This document shows, piece after piece, positions 27,201 to 36,561 of a stretch of DNA of 64,000 bases. The stretch is from contig JAIPJY010000018.1 in NCBI GenBank assembly GCA_021733925.1, positions 54,912-118,911 on the forward strand, given 5' to 3'. This DNA comes from Prosthecobacter sp. Lineage in GTDB: Bacteria > Verrucomicrobiota > Verrucomicrobiia > Verrucomicrobiales > Verrucomicrobiaceae. The notes beneath the pieces are model-generated. The model was given only the letters and a program-made list of their open reading frames with translations, did no database searches and was not told where the DNA came from. How positions within the stretch are numbered: the first letter of the stretch is position 1; each line of letters opens with the position of its first letter. The translations under genes and the position numbers were made by a program.

Positions 27201-30200
27201 GAGGACTTCGAAATCCGCAAGCCGCTCATCCTGCCAGATCCGCCTTCCGGCCTGCTGCTGGAACTGACGTATGACCTCAAGGAGCGCACGTTCTCCATTC
27301 AGAGCCGTTTTGAAAGCGGGGCCTCATGGTCCACGCACGTCGTGGGTGCCATGCGCGGCGAGCGCACCGAATCATCCTTCGCTGCATCGACTTGGGAGGC
27401 ATCCAAGCTTCCAGCCGTCGGCCTCGACACCTTCTATGATCACATGAGTGACATGGGACTGCGTTATGGTGAGGAGTTTCGTCCCATTCGTGAACTTTCC
27501 GCCAGTGCCGGCAAATCGGCAGGTCGCGTGTCGCTGAGTGCTGGGATCGCCACGCGTGCCGCCGAGTATCCGTTGCATCCGGTGCTGTTTGATGGCGCGC
27601 TGCAAATCTTCTCCGCAGGTGCGGCGACCGTTGAGGGTCGTACGGCAGGCCTGCGGCTGCCCGTGCGCTTTGCGCGCATCTTGTTCCTGCGCACGCCCGG
27701 TGCATCGAGCCGGGTCTGTGCGGGAGTGAAGGATGCGAATGATGAATTCGTGGAAGGCGGCATTGATCTGTATGATGAAGCTGGCAGGCCTTGTGTCCGT
27801 ATTGACGGCTTCCGCGCCATCAGTGTCGAAGGATCACGCCGCACAGGGAAAAACGGCAAGGGCAGGGACGTGACTTATCACATCGCCTGGGAGGAGCGCA
27901 CGCTCGGTCTCAAGACTGCTGCTCCCGTCCCGGTGGCACTGAGCCGCCTGCATGCTGCAGCACAGCACGCTCTGGATGAAGTGCTCGACATGCGCGGACG
28001 CAACAACCTTGATGCTGCCAGCGCTGCTGGCGACGAGTTGACTGCCGCCCAAGTCGCGAGCGGTCTGCGTGCCATGGGCGCGGATGGTGAATTCACGGCG
28101 AAAACACTTGGCGTGAGCGACTCCATGCAGCGCTCGTTCGTGCAGTTGATGAACAACCTGGTGAAGCAAAATCTGCTGATCCAAAAAGGTGCTGGTTACC
28201 AGACGACACCTGCCTTCACGAAGGCTGCAGATTCGTCAGCGGCGCTGCTCAATTCGTGCATTGGCCTGTATCCCGGCCATATGCCAGAGGCGCTGCTGTG
28301 CGGTGCCACCTGTGCGGAACTCGGCCCCATCATGCGCGGTGAAAAGGAGGCCGTGCAGGTCTTGTTTGCCAGTGGTGGCGCGGATTTGCTCGATCAGTTT
28401 TACGGCGACGGCCTCGTCACAAGCCCTTGGCTCGCGGCCATCGCCAGCGCGGTGGCCGAAGCGGCACGCAGTCTTCCTGAAGGACGCGGGCTCCGCATTT
28501 TGGAAATCGGAGCAGGCACCGGCGGTCTCGCCTCTCAGGTGCTCCCCGGCCTTGAGCGCGGGGTGCATTCCTATGTCTTCAGCGATGTTTCACCCGCCTT
28601 CTTTCCCTCTGCGAAACAGAAGCTGAATTCTTTTGCGGAGGTCGAGTACCAAGTCTTCGATTTGGAGAAGCCCGGCACTGAGCAGGAATTCAAACCCGGC
28701 TCGTTCGACATCATTCTCGGCACCAATGTGATTCATGCCGTGAGCGATGTGCGCAGCGCCCTGCGCAATCTCAATGACCTGCTCGTTCCCGGTGGCAGTT
28801 TGATGTTTGTCGATGTCGCGACGCCGCATTTGTGGCTGAACGCGGTTTTCGGTCTGACCAGCGGCTGGTGGCGTTTTACGGATCGCGATCTGCGCCCAAA
28901 TCATCCGCTGCTGGAGCGTGAGCAATGGCAGAAAGTGCTCGGTGAAACGGGCTTCAGCGAAACCGTTTCGCTCTCCGGTCTGATCCGTTCCCAAGGCGGC
29001 GAAAGCCTCATCGGCCTCATGGCACGCAAGCCATGGAGCGAGCCGGTGATCAGTGCTCCGACGTTGATCGAAGCGCCGGTGGAAAAATCCTGGCTCGTGC
29101 TGGCAGATGCAGGTGGTCTGGGAGATCAGCTCGCGGTGCAACTGCGTGCCAGCGGTGCCACTTGCCGTGTGGCACATCGCGGCAATGCTTTCGAGCCGGA
29201 AGGCACGGATGTCTTTGCTCTGCGTGCCGAGTCGCTGGAAGACTGGCAGCTGCTGCTGAAAGCCTGCGCGGATGAAGTGCCTGAGCGCTTTGTTTACCTG
29301 TGGAGTCTGGATGAGACCGAACCCGTCGCAGGCAAAGAGGCTGCGATGCTGGGAACCGATGGCTTGTTTCACCTGACGCAAGCACTCGAACTTTTCAATC
29401 CAGCGGCCAAGCTGCGCATCGATGTGGTGACACGTGGTGCACAGCCCTTTGGCCGGAACAACCCGGTCTCACTGGCCCAGGGGCCTACCCTTGGCCTGAT
29501 GCGAGTGATTGCCAATGAGCACAACAATTACACCTGCCGTGGCATTGACCTTCCGTGTGAGGCATCCGCCGCAGACAGCGGCATGCTTTGGGCTGAACTC
29601 CAGCAGGAGGATGCCGAACGCGAGATCGCCTTCCGTGGCGAAGCCCGCTATGTGCGGCGTGTGAGCCGTGGCTTGCAGTCGCGTGAGCAGGTTCTTGATG
29701 CCGCTGTGCCGCTGAGGCTTGAATCCCGCGAGCGCGGTCTTCTCGATGCGCTGCGTCTGGTGCCCTTCGCCCTGCCCCCCTGCGGTGCCGGTGAGGTGGT
29801 CATCGAAGTGAAGGCTGCAGGCATGAATTTCCGCGATGTGCTCAAGGCACTGGCTTTGTATCCTGCCGAAACGGCGGATGCGCGTGTCTTTGGCGATGAA
29901 GTCGCCGGGATTGTGAAGGCCGTAGGCAGTGGTGTGACCCATGTGAAGACGGGTGACCGTGTGTTTGGCCTCGCGGTGTTCGGACTCGCGACGCATTCCA
30001 TGGCGCGTGCCGGAGATGTGCGTGTCATCCCTGAAGGTCTGTCATTTGAAGAAGCGGCGACGTTGCCGGTGGTCTTCATGACCTCTTGGTATGCGCTCAA
30101 AACTGTGGCGAATTTGAAAAAGGGTGAGCGCATCCTGGTCCATGCGGGTGCCGGTGGTGTCGGCATGGCGGCGGTGCAGATCGCCCATCATCTCGGTGCG

Positions 30201-31958
30201 GAAGTCATCGCCAGTGCCGGCAGTCCGGCCAAACGCGCGCTGCTGACGACTCTCGGTGTGAAGCATGTCATAGACTCGCGTCGTGGAGACTTTGCCGAAG
30301 CGGTGATGGAGCTCACGAACGGCAAAGGCGTGCATGTGGTGCTGAACGCACTCGCAGCTGAAGCCATCCCGATGGGGCTCTCGTGCCTCGCACAGAACGG
30401 CCGCTTCATTGAGATCGGCAAACGCGACATCTATCAAAACAGCCGCATCCCGCTGTGGCACCTGCGGAAGAACTCATCGTTCCATGTGGTGGCGATGGAT
30501 GCGATCTTCAGCGATGACGAAGAGCAAACCCGCGAGCTGCTGGAAACGATCTCTTCTCTTGTTGAGAAGAAAGCGCTGCATGCGCTGCCGTTCCGCGCCT
30601 TCCCGGCCTGCCGCATTGACGTGGCCTTCCGCCTGATGGCGCAGGGCAGACACACCGGCAAAGTGATCGTGTCATTCCCCGAACCGTTTGTCGTGAGACG
30701 TGGCGAGCCGCTGACTCCGGCCTTTGCGGTGAAGCCGGACGGTTGCTACCTGATCACAGGCGGGTTCGGTGGATTTGGCAAAGTGCTGGCCGAGTGGCTG
30801 GTAGATTGTGGTGCGAAGCATCTGGTGCTCGCCAGCCGCAGCGGGCCTGCCACTCCTGCAGCGGAAGCCTTTCTGGTGAAACTGCGCGCACGCGGGGTGG
30901 ATGTGAAAGTGGTGCTGGCAGATGCCGGCGCTCCTGAAGACATTCATCGGTTGCTGGCGGACATTGCAGCGACCAAGATTCCGCTGAAAGGCGTGTTTCA
31001 TCTGGCGATGGTGATTGATGATGCACCGATGGCATCGCTAACACGTGAGCGGATGCGCACGGTGCTGGCACCAAAGGCGCACGGCGCCTGGATGCTGCAC
31101 GAAGGCACCTTGGGAATGAGCCTGGACTGCTTCGTGATGTATTCGTCCATCTCCAGCATCTTCGGCAACGCCGGACAGGCCAACTACGCGGCGGCGAATG
31201 CTTTCCAGGATTCACTCGCGCATCATCGTGCGGCCATGGGGCTGCCAGCGCTGGTGATCAACTGGGGCGCACTCGGCGGGGAAGGGTATGTGGCGCGCAA
31301 TGAACGTGTGGCTGAATACCTCGCACGTCAGGGCACCACGCCGCTGTCTCCGCGTGAAGTGGTATTTTTGACAGAATCCTTTCTCAATGCTGGTGCCACA
31401 CAGGCCATGGCGATGCGCGTGGACTGGTCGAAATGGCGGCAATCATCTCGCGGTGGTCAGGAGAGCCCCTTGCTGGAGCGCATCTACGCCGCTGGCGTGG
31501 ACGCCCCGGAAACGAGTGGTGCCAAGAGCGACTGGCGGCGCAAGATCGAGTCCGCAGCACCTGCGGACCGTGCGGAAGTCATCGGCCAGGCCGTGCGTGA
31601 TGTCGTAGGCTCAGTGCTGCGCGTCAAACCTGAGGGGCTGCGCTTTGACCAGCCGCTCACCGATCTTGGGCTTGATTCATTGATGGCAGTGGAGATTGAG
31701 AACTCGATTGAAAGCTCCATCGGTGTAGCCCTGCCTCCGGCGAGCCTGATGCGTGCGCGCACCATCGGCCAGATCGCGACATTGATCTCCGAGCACATGG
31801 GAGCTGTGGCTGCTCCCAAAGCGCCTGAGCTGCCCGCAGAACCTATCCCAACGGATGACGTGGATCTGGAGGCGCTCACGGATGAGGAAATTGACCGCCT
31901 TCTCGATGATGCCGAAGTGTCGGATACCCAACCACGGATGCTGGAAACTCAAGCCTGA
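24258..31958 (+). CDS. Highly reducing type I polyketide synthase (KS-AT-DH-cMT-ER-KR-ACP)
   Basis: 2566 aa, one module. KS: DTACSSA with Cys about residue 194, EAHGTGT His about 329, NLGHLE His about 369. AT: GHSVGE Ser about 651; the HPFH box near 752 suits malonyl-CoA. DH: His about 949 in DHRVENLIIFP (the usual Gly of HxxxGxxxxP is Asn) and Asp about 1112 in HPVLFDGALQ. C-methyltransferase: ILEIGAGTGG near 1415. ER: HAGAGGVGMAAVQIA near 1963. KR: TGGFGGFGK near 2165 with IDD (B-type-like) and the NYAAANAF Tyr near 2309. ACP: GLDSLMAVE Ser near 2474. No thioesterase is present. A single fully reducing module implies iterative chain building with methyl branches, a lipid-like product. The stop overlaps the next start (TGATG). 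Confidence 0.93.
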   Translation: MPTLKHSSSSLPPAPPILNKESVAIIGIGCRFPGGVNDVESFWKLLEEGRDAVCDVPADRWNVERFYDPEPGIVGKTVAKRGGFIDGIDQFDPQFFGISPREAPYIDPQQRLLLETAYEAIEDAGLVLDLDKGTDIGVFVGISHNDYQGLQHTATDRAGISAHTPTGSAHSIAANRISYCLNLTGPSIAMDTACSSALTAVHVACEHILDGRCKTAMAGGVTVMITPDGFIGFSQAGMLSPEGKCKAFDASANGFVRGEGAGMVLLKKLSDAIADGDPIHAVIMGSAVNSDGHTNGISLPSPEAQSRLVHDACVVAGVSPEAIGYVEAHGTGTAVGDPIEAHALAEALCAERAEDAPLVIGSVKTNLGHLETASGVAGLVKAVLVLKHARIPASLHYESPNPHIDFSALKLRVPMASEEFPDTGTMRLAGVNSFGFGGSNAHVILSEAPKQALRAHVTPAINRAWPLTLSARSEKALQSAAWELSTWVDDHSKLNGSSPLLQDLTYMLGARRNHHSHRLAFTARTLGEMVQELSAFASGQPGPRMRSSFTPRREHAARVVFVMSGQGPQWQGMGRELMEHEPVFKKMIEACDKAMKPWAKFSLIDELNRPEAETKMQKTAISQPAIFAMQMALAALWQSWGIQPAAVVGHSVGEVAAACIAGILTLDQAAKIIVLRGRFMDECAAAGGTMLAVGMSPDEARAVIAKHDRTVSIAAFNGPRSLTLSGLKTSLEAIAAELEVKGVFARFLQVSHPFHHAMMQPAADALNAALSDLKPQAATMPFFSTVTGKRLDGASCTAGHWSSGVRQPVEFAQAIGAVAEFGVDVWLEIGAHPALVRSMQECLGEDASKATVLGSIRREREHESLLETALDLHLAGVVLDFHAITPSRRHLTLPTYAWDKSRWWNESPEMREGRLAPGGRGLLDIRLACATPTWITRLDNRHMAFLKDHRVENLIIFPAAGFVEMALEAGVQLFEGKAFVIEDFEIRKPLILPDPPSGLLLELTYDLKERTFSIQSRFESGASWSTHVVGAMRGERTESSFAASTWEASKLPAVGLDTFYDHMSDMGLRYGEEFRPIRELSASAGKSAGRVSLSAGIATRAAEYPLHPVLFDGALQIFSAGAATVEGRTAGLRLPVRFARILFLRTPGASSRVCAGVKDANDEFVEGGIDLYDEAGRPCVRIDGFRAISVEGSRRTGKNGKGRDVTYHIAWEERTLGLKTAAPVPVALSRLHAAAQHALDEVLDMRGRNNLDAASAAGDELTAAQVASGLRAMGADGEFTAKTLGVSDSMQRSFVQLMNNLVKQNLLIQKGAGYQTTPAFTKAADSSAALLNSCIGLYPGHMPEALLCGATCAELGPIMRGEKEAVQVLFASGGADLLDQFYGDGLVTSPWLAAIASAVAEAARSLPEGRGLRILEIGAGTGGLASQVLPGLERGVHSYVFSDVSPAFFPSAKQKLNSFAEVEYQVFDLEKPGTEQEFKPGSFDIILGTNVIHAVSDVRSALRNLNDLLVPGGSLMFVDVATPHLWLNAVFGLTSGWWRFTDRDLRPNHPLLEREQWQKVLGETGFSETVSLSGLIRSQGGESLIGLMARKPWSEPVISAPTLIEAPVEKSWLVLADAGGLGDQLAVQLRASGATCRVAHRGNAFEPEGTDVFALRAESLEDWQLLLKACADEVPERFVYLWSLDETEPVAGKEAAMLGTDGLFHLTQALELFNPAAKLRIDVVTRGAQPFGRNNPVSLAQGPTLGLMRVIANEHNNYTCRGIDLPCEASAADSGMLWAELQQEDAEREIAFRGEARYVRRVSRGLQSREQVLDAAVPLRLESRERGLLDALRLVPFALPPCGAGEVVIEVKAAGMNFRDVLKALALYPAETADARVFGDEVAGIVKAVGSGVTHVKTGDRVFGLAVFGLATHSMARAGDVRVIPEGLSFEEAATLPVVFMTSWYALKTVANLKKGERILVHAGAGGVGMAAVQIAHHLGAEVIASAGSPAKRALLTTLGVKHVIDSRRGDFAEAVMELTNGKGVHVVLNALAAEAIPMGLSCLAQNGRFIEIGKRDIYQNSRIPLWHLRKNSSFHVVAMDAIFSDDEEQTRELLETISSLVEKKALHALPFRAFPACRIDVAFRLMAQGRHTGKVIVSFPEPFVVRRGEPLTPAFAVKPDGCYLITGGFGGFGKVLAEWLVDCGAKHLVLASRSGPATPAAEAFLVKLRARGVDVKVVLADAGAPEDIHRLLADIAATKIPLKGVFHLAMVIDDAPMASLTRERMRTVLAPKAHGAWMLHEGTLGMSLDCFVMYSSISSIFGNAGQANYAAANAFQDSLAHHRAAMGLPALVINWGALGGEGYVARNERVAEYLARQGTTPLSPREVVFLTESFLNAGATQAMAMRVDWSKWRQSSRGGQESPLLERIYAAGVDAPETSGAKSDWRRKIESAAPADRAEVIGQAVRDVVGSVLRVKPEGLRFDQPLTDLGLDSLMAVEIENSIESSIGVALPPASLMRARTIGQIATLISEHMGAVAAPKAPELPAEPIPTDDVDLEALTDEEIDRLLDDAEVSDTQPRMLETQA

Positions 31959-33301
31959 TGTCCCAAGACAATCGAGCACGCCTGAAGCAATGGCTGGCCA
32001 GCGGTGAAATCCGCCTGCAGCCGCTGAGCTTCCCGCAGCGCGAGCTGTGGGAGGCGGCCCCTTTGCCCGCCGCTGATGTGTCGAACAACATCTGCGCCCT
32101 CATCCAGGTGCGCGGGATGCTGACACCGCAGGGCAGCGAGGCAGCGCTGCAAAAAGTCGTGGACCGGCAGGAGGTGCTGCGGCTGTCGATCCTGCCTGGC
32201 AAAGAGCAGCCCATGCAGATGATCCGCAGGAGCGCCGCGCCTGCCTTGCGCTTTCATGAGCTCTCCTCGGCACAAGGACAGCCGGAGGCGATCGAAGAAC
32301 TCACACGTGAGATTGCCCGCCAGCCGTTTGATCTGGTGCAGGGGCCGCTCTACCGCGCCGAGGTGTTTCGACGTTCTGCGGATGAGCATGTGCTGGTGCT
32401 GGTGATCCAGCATGCCATTGCCGATGGCTGGACACTGGGCGTGTTTGTACAGGATCTGTTCGCCTCCTACATGCAGGGCGTCAGAGGCAATCACGCCGCT
32501 CTGCCGCCGGTGCCGCAGACCTATTCGCAGTGGGGCGCTGCCGAGCGTGCCTTCTGGCAGCCAGCGGTGCTTGCACCACGGCTTGAGTTCTGGCGTGCGC
32601 ACCTCGCTGGAGCCCCACGGCTCTGGAACACCGCCGTGACTGGCTCACTGCAACGCTGCGTGACACAAGTCTCTGCGGAGCTTGGTCGCTCGGTGCGCGA
32701 ACTGGCACGCCGCAATGGTGCCACGCTGTTCAGCACACTGCTGACCGCATTTCAAATCACGCTCTCAAAGTGGACAGGGAAGGATGACATCGTTGTCGGC
32801 ACGCCGGTGGCAAATCGCAGCACGCAGGCCGCGCGCGAGACGATGGGCTACTGCTCCGGCATCGTGCCGTTGCGGGGTCAGATTGATCGCACGCGTTCCT
32901 TTGCCGAAAGTCTGCGCAGCGTGCATGAGACCACGGTGGAATCATTCGCCAATGCCATTCCCTTTGCCGAACTCGTGCGTGCGCTGGGCGAAGAAACAGC
33001 ACCGGGGCACAATCCGCTCTTTGAAGTGCGGTTTGCGCTGCAAAATCATCCGATTCCCGATGTCTCTGTACCGGGCCTGTCGCTCCAGCTCCGCATGCGC
33101 AGCACGGGCACGGCACGCTTCAACCTCGCCTGTGAGATCAACGAGGAAGGGGATGCCATGGAAGTCGCCTGGCTGTTCCAGCCAAATCAGTTTTCACTCG
33201 CCGACATTCAGCAGGTGGGCCGCATGTATCTCGACGTGCTCGCCGGTGTCTGCCACTCACCCGAAATTTTGACGGCCGTCCTGATGACGACACTGCGATG
33301 A
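31958..33301 (+). CDS. Free-standing NRPS-type condensation domain protein
   Basis: 447 aa, one domain. It opens with the condensation-domain block LSFPQRELWE and has the core motif as QHAIADGW near residue 150: the second, catalytic His and the DG are kept, while the first His of HHxxxDG is Gln. Later blocks DDIVVGTPVANR and NPLFEVRFALQNHP also fit. No adenylation or carrier domain is attached. Because the PKS lacks a thioesterase, this protein may release the chain by ester or amide formation with a free alcohol or amine (inference). It is coupled to the PKS gene at its start and to the desaturase at its end (ATGA). Confidence 0.88.
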   Translation: MSQDNRARLKQWLASGEIRLQPLSFPQRELWEAAPLPAADVSNNICALIQVRGMLTPQGSEAALQKVVDRQEVLRLSILPGKEQPMQMIRRSAAPALRFHELSSAQGQPEAIEELTREIARQPFDLVQGPLYRAEVFRRSADEHVLVLVIQHAIADGWTLGVFVQDLFASYMQGVRGNHAALPPVPQTYSQWGAAERAFWQPAVLAPRLEFWRAHLAGAPRLWNTAVTGSLQRCVTQVSAELGRSVRELARRNGATLFSTLLTAFQITLSKWTGKDDIVVGTPVANRSTQAARETMGYCSGIVPLRGQIDRTRSFAESLRSVHETTVESFANAIPFAELVRALGEETAPGHNPLFEVRFALQNHPIPDVSVPGLSLQLRMRSTGTARFNLACEINEEGDAMEVAWLFQPNQFSLADIQQVGRMYLDVLAGVCHSPEILTAVLMTTLR

Positions 33302-34239
33302 ACACTGCACCTGCCATCACAACGCATTGGGTGAGCCGCTCGGCTTTCCAGATCGTGGTGTTTCTTTTTCTGTTCACCGAAATCGCGCTGGGTGCGGTGC
33401 TGCACAGTAGCGCATCACTCTGGTGGGCCGTGCCGCTGGTGCTGCTGGCCAGTCATCTCATGCATGGGGCGGCGGTGGGTTTTCATGAGGCAACGCATGG
33501 CCTGCTGAGGAAAAACCGGCGCTTCAATGAGTTTGATGGCGTGCTGCTGGGCATTTTAAGTTTCACGAGTTTCAGCCTCTACCGTGCGGCGCATCAAACC
33601 CACCATGCCTACTTTGCAACGGAGCGTGATGAAGAACTCTGGCCCTTCGTTTTCACGAAGGCTCCACGCTGGGTTCGGATCCTCGTCGCTTGCATCGAAC
33701 TCACCCTCGGACTGGTGTACACGCCGCTTTTGTTTCTGCGTTCGTTTCTCCGTAAAGGATCGCCGATTCGCAGTCAGAAGGTGCGCCGCCGTATCTGGTC
33801 TGAACTCGCGCTGATGGTCGTCGTGTGGATCGGGATCATCGCGGCCGTCTCGTACTGGCAGGTGTGGCACTACTTTGTGTGGATGTATCTCGCTCCGGCT
33901 TTTATCGCCGGGAACCTGCAAAGCTGGCGCAAGTATGTGGAGCACGTGGGTTTGACCGGCAGTACCGTGAACAGCGCGACGCGGCACATTGTGGCCGAGG
34001 GTTGGGCTGGAAGGCTGGTGGCCACCACACTGCTGCATGAGCCCTATCATGGCGTGCATCATCTTCATCTGGGCATACCCCACGCAGAACTGCCTCATCA
34101 TGTAGCAGAGATATTGCCGGTGACAGCTGATGAACGTCCACCCTTTCAGAGCTATCGAAGTGCGATGCTGGACGTGTTCCGCAGTCTCGGAGATCCACGC
34201 GTGGGTGCGCAATGGCACAGGAATGCCAAACAAAGATGA
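33298..34239 (+). CDS. Membrane fatty-acid desaturase
   Basis: 313 aa integral membrane protein. It has the three histidine boxes of the fatty-acid desaturase/hydroxylase family: HEATHG near residue 62, HQTHH near 97 and the C-terminal HEPYHGVHHLH near 248, which together bind a di-iron centre. Hydrophobic spans lie at about 17-60 and 175-205, with a shorter one near 130-145. In this operon it most likely introduces a double bond (or hydroxyl) into the polyketide or an acyl partner. It starts inside the stop of the condensation gene and its stop overlaps the next start, so it is tightly coupled. Confidence 0.88.
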   Translation: MNTAPAITTHWVSRSAFQIVVFLFLFTEIALGAVLHSSASLWWAVPLVLLASHLMHGAAVGFHEATHGLLRKNRRFNEFDGVLLGILSFTSFSLYRAAHQTHHAYFATERDEELWPFVFTKAPRWVRILVACIELTLGLVYTPLLFLRSFLRKGSPIRSQKVRRRIWSELALMVVVWIGIIAAVSYWQVWHYFVWMYLAPAFIAGNLQSWRKYVEHVGLTGSTVNSATRHIVAEGWAGRLVATTLLHEPYHGVHHLHLGIPHAELPHHVAEILPVTADERPPFQSYRSAMLDVFRSLGDPRVGAQWHRNAKQR

Positions 34240-35819
34240 AGCGCATGTTCACCGTCGTTTTTGCCTTTGTGTCTGCATTGAGCCTGGCGGCCTGCCAGGG
34301 GCTGCGGAGCGCCAGTCTGGAACAAGCACACGAAGCGTGGCAGGTGATGCAGATGGAAAAACCCGGCACGGAGCCGGCCATGGCTGCATTACTGAAGTAC
34401 GACCATGCCGTGGCCCAGGTGGTGCAGTCCCTCCGCGCCAGAGAAGGATCGGCGGCATGGGGAAAAGAAGTTCTGATGGGTGGTGCTCGCCGCTGGCGGC
34501 TGACGTTTGATGTTCCCGCCGAATCCGATTCAATACGCACGCTGGCGCTGGCGGAGTTCGCACACTGCCAGCCTGCGTCCGAGGTCAAACTTCATGGATT
34601 TGACCGTGTGGTCGAGCATGGCGGCCTGGGTGTACCGGTGGTGCTGGTGCAGGATGATCCGCAGCGCTTGAAGCAGCTGTGTTACCCGCCGAACGGCGAA
34701 TACCTGCCTGCCACGGCGGTGCTGGAGTTTCCGCCCGAAGTTCCTGGGCATGCCACCGAGGCACGGCTGCGATTTTACAATCCGCTGGCGGTGTCAGAGG
34801 TTGCGGTGGGCCGGAATTCCCAGCCACTGGCAGAGAACCTCACGGCCGCGTTGCAAGCCACGCTGAGAGATGTCAGCAGGGAGGAAACCGGGCCGGACAA
34901 ACAACTCGCTTCCGCCTCTGGCGAACATTCGTCACAGTTGTTTTTTCTCAGCCGTTATGACAGGGGCCGGGTGCCGGTGGTTTTCGTGCATGGCATGCTC
35001 TCGGGCCCGGACGTTTGGAAAAACTGCGTCAATGAAATTTACGCCGATGCCGACCTGCGCCATCGTTACCAGCCGGTGTGTTTCAGGTATCCCAGCAAGC
35101 TGCCGGTTCCTGCCTCGGCCGCACGCCTCAGGGAGTTGCTCACACGCGCGCGCAGCAGTCTCGATCCACTTCACGAGAATGCCGGGTTTGGCCGCATGGT
35201 GCTGGTGGGGCACAGCATGGGAGGCCTCCTGGCGCGCATACAGGTCATAGATTCCGGACAGGATTTCTGGCGCGCGTTTTTTGACGTCAGTCCCCAACGT
35301 CTGGAAGAAGATGTCGATGCAAACACACGGCACATGCTGCAGCAGTCGTTGTTTTTTAAGCGCCGCAACGACATCAGCACCATTGTCTTTATCAGCACGC
35401 CGCATCAGGGCAGCGTGCTCGCTGACAACAGCCTGCTCCGCACGCTGGTGCGGACCGCGCTGTTCCTCCCCAAGACGGCAGCGGAGCAGGTGAAAGAACT
35501 CACGGCGCTGCCTGCCTCCTTCATTCATCCCGCGTCACGAAATCTTCATGCCTGGGGCGTGGGAGGTGTTGAAAACCTTGCAGCCAGGCATCCCTTTATC
35601 AAAGCACTGGCCCGGCACCCGGTTGAGGTGCCTTTTCATTCCATCATCGCCACTCGCAGTGCGGTTAACCGCCACGGCAGCAGCGACGGAATCGTGCCCT
35701 ACTGGAGTGCGCATCTGGATGGCGCTGCTTCCGAAACCATCGTGCCTTATTCACACCGCTGCACTGAGAAGACGGAAACGGTGCAGGCGGTGATCAAGAT
35801 CCTGGCAGGTGTTCGATGA
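34236..35819 (+). CDS. Lipoprotein alpha/beta hydrolase (lipase-like)
   Basis: 527 aa from the ATG at 34236 (ATGA overlap with the desaturase stop). A lipoprotein signal ends in SLAACQ. The first 240 residues have no clear family. From about residue 245 it is an alpha/beta hydrolase: VPVVFVHGMLSGPDVWKN (oxyanion), GHSMGGLLARIQ with the nucleophile Ser near 329, and candidate Asp/His in SSDGIVPYWSAH and YSHRCTE near the C-terminus. Related lipases and acyltransferases act on esters at the membrane. It may transfer or cleave the polyketide acyl chain in the envelope. Confidence 0.8.
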   Translation: MKRMFTVVFAFVSALSLAACQGLRSASLEQAHEAWQVMQMEKPGTEPAMAALLKYDHAVAQVVQSLRAREGSAAWGKEVLMGGARRWRLTFDVPAESDSIRTLALAEFAHCQPASEVKLHGFDRVVEHGGLGVPVVLVQDDPQRLKQLCYPPNGEYLPATAVLEFPPEVPGHATEARLRFYNPLAVSEVAVGRNSQPLAENLTAALQATLRDVSREETGPDKQLASASGEHSSQLFFLSRYDRGRVPVVFVHGMLSGPDVWKNCVNEIYADADLRHRYQPVCFRYPSKLPVPASAARLRELLTRARSSLDPLHENAGFGRMVLVGHSMGGLLARIQVIDSGQDFWRAFFDVSPQRLEEDVDANTRHMLQQSLFFKRRNDISTIVFISTPHQGSVLADNSLLRTLVRTALFLPKTAAEQVKELTALPASFIHPASRNLHAWGVGGVENLAARHPFIKALARHPVEVPFHSIIATRSAVNRHGSSDGIVPYWSAHLDGAASETIVPYSHRCTEKTETVQAVIKILAGVR

Positions 35820-35831
35820 ATCCTTGAAACC

Positions 35832-36560
35832 ATGACACAACCCCTGCCAGACTCCCCTGCCGCCGCATCACCAGCCCTCGTCTTCGAGGCCCGGGGCTTG
35901 AAAAAGCAATACGACGACGGCTGCGTCCAAGCGCTGCGTGGCGTGAACTTTCGCATCACGCAGGGCGAGTTTGTGGTGATCATCGGCCCGAGCGGTTGCG
36001 GCAAGACGACGCTGCTGCAGATGCTTGGTGCGCTGGATGTGCCCAGCGCGGGGATCCTGCACTACCGCGACAAATCGATTGCCGATCTGCCTGATCCTTC
36101 GGGTTATCGCGCCCGTGAGATCGGCATCATCTTTCAGGCCTTTCACCTGCTGCCGACCTTCACGGCGGTGGAAAACGTGCAGATGCCGATGTTTGAGACA
36201 GACCGGCCTGCAGCCATGCGAACTGAGAGGGCTGTGGAACTGCTGACTTCCGTGGGACTGGAGCATCGGCTGGATCACTTCCCCTCGAAGCTCTCCGGCG
36301 GTGAAAAGCAGCGAGTCGCCATCGCCCGCAGCCTGGCCAATGGTCCATCGGTGCTGCTCGCAGATGAACCCACCGGGAATCTCGACAGTGAAAATGCGAA
36401 ACACATTCTGGAACTCATCATCCGGCTCAGGCGTGAGAAGAACATGACGCTGGTGCTGGTGACGCATGATCTGAACATCGCGCGTTTGGCGTCACGAGTC
36501 ATAAAGATGAAGGACGGCCTGATCGTGGCCGACGAACAAACACCCCCACCCGCAGCCTGA
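35832..36560 (+). CDS. ABC transporter ATP-binding protein, LolD/MacB type
   Basis: 242 aa. All nucleotide-binding motifs are present: Walker A GPSGCGKTT near residue 54, Q-loop FQAFHLLPTFTAVENV, ABC signature LSGGEKQRVAIARSLA near 157, Walker [13 protein letters not shown] and the switch His in VTHD. The sequence following the Walker A and the LPTFTAVENV motif place it with LolD/MacB/FtsE exporters that work by mechanotransmission. The permease gene starts 1 bp after its stop. Together they probably extract the operon's lipid product from the inner membrane. Confidence 0.92.
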   Translation: MTQPLPDSPAAASPALVFEARGLKKQYDDGCVQALRGVNFRITQGEFVVIIGPSGCGKTTLLQMLGALDVPSAGILHYRDKSIADLPDPSGYRAREIGIIFQAFHLLPTFTAVENVQMPMFETDRPAAMRTERAVELLTSVGLEHRLDHFPSKLSGGEKQRVAIARSLANGPSVLLADEPTGNLDSENAKHILELIIRLRREKNMTLVLVTHDLNIARLASRVIKMKDGLIVADEQTPPPAA

Positions 36561-36561
36561 C

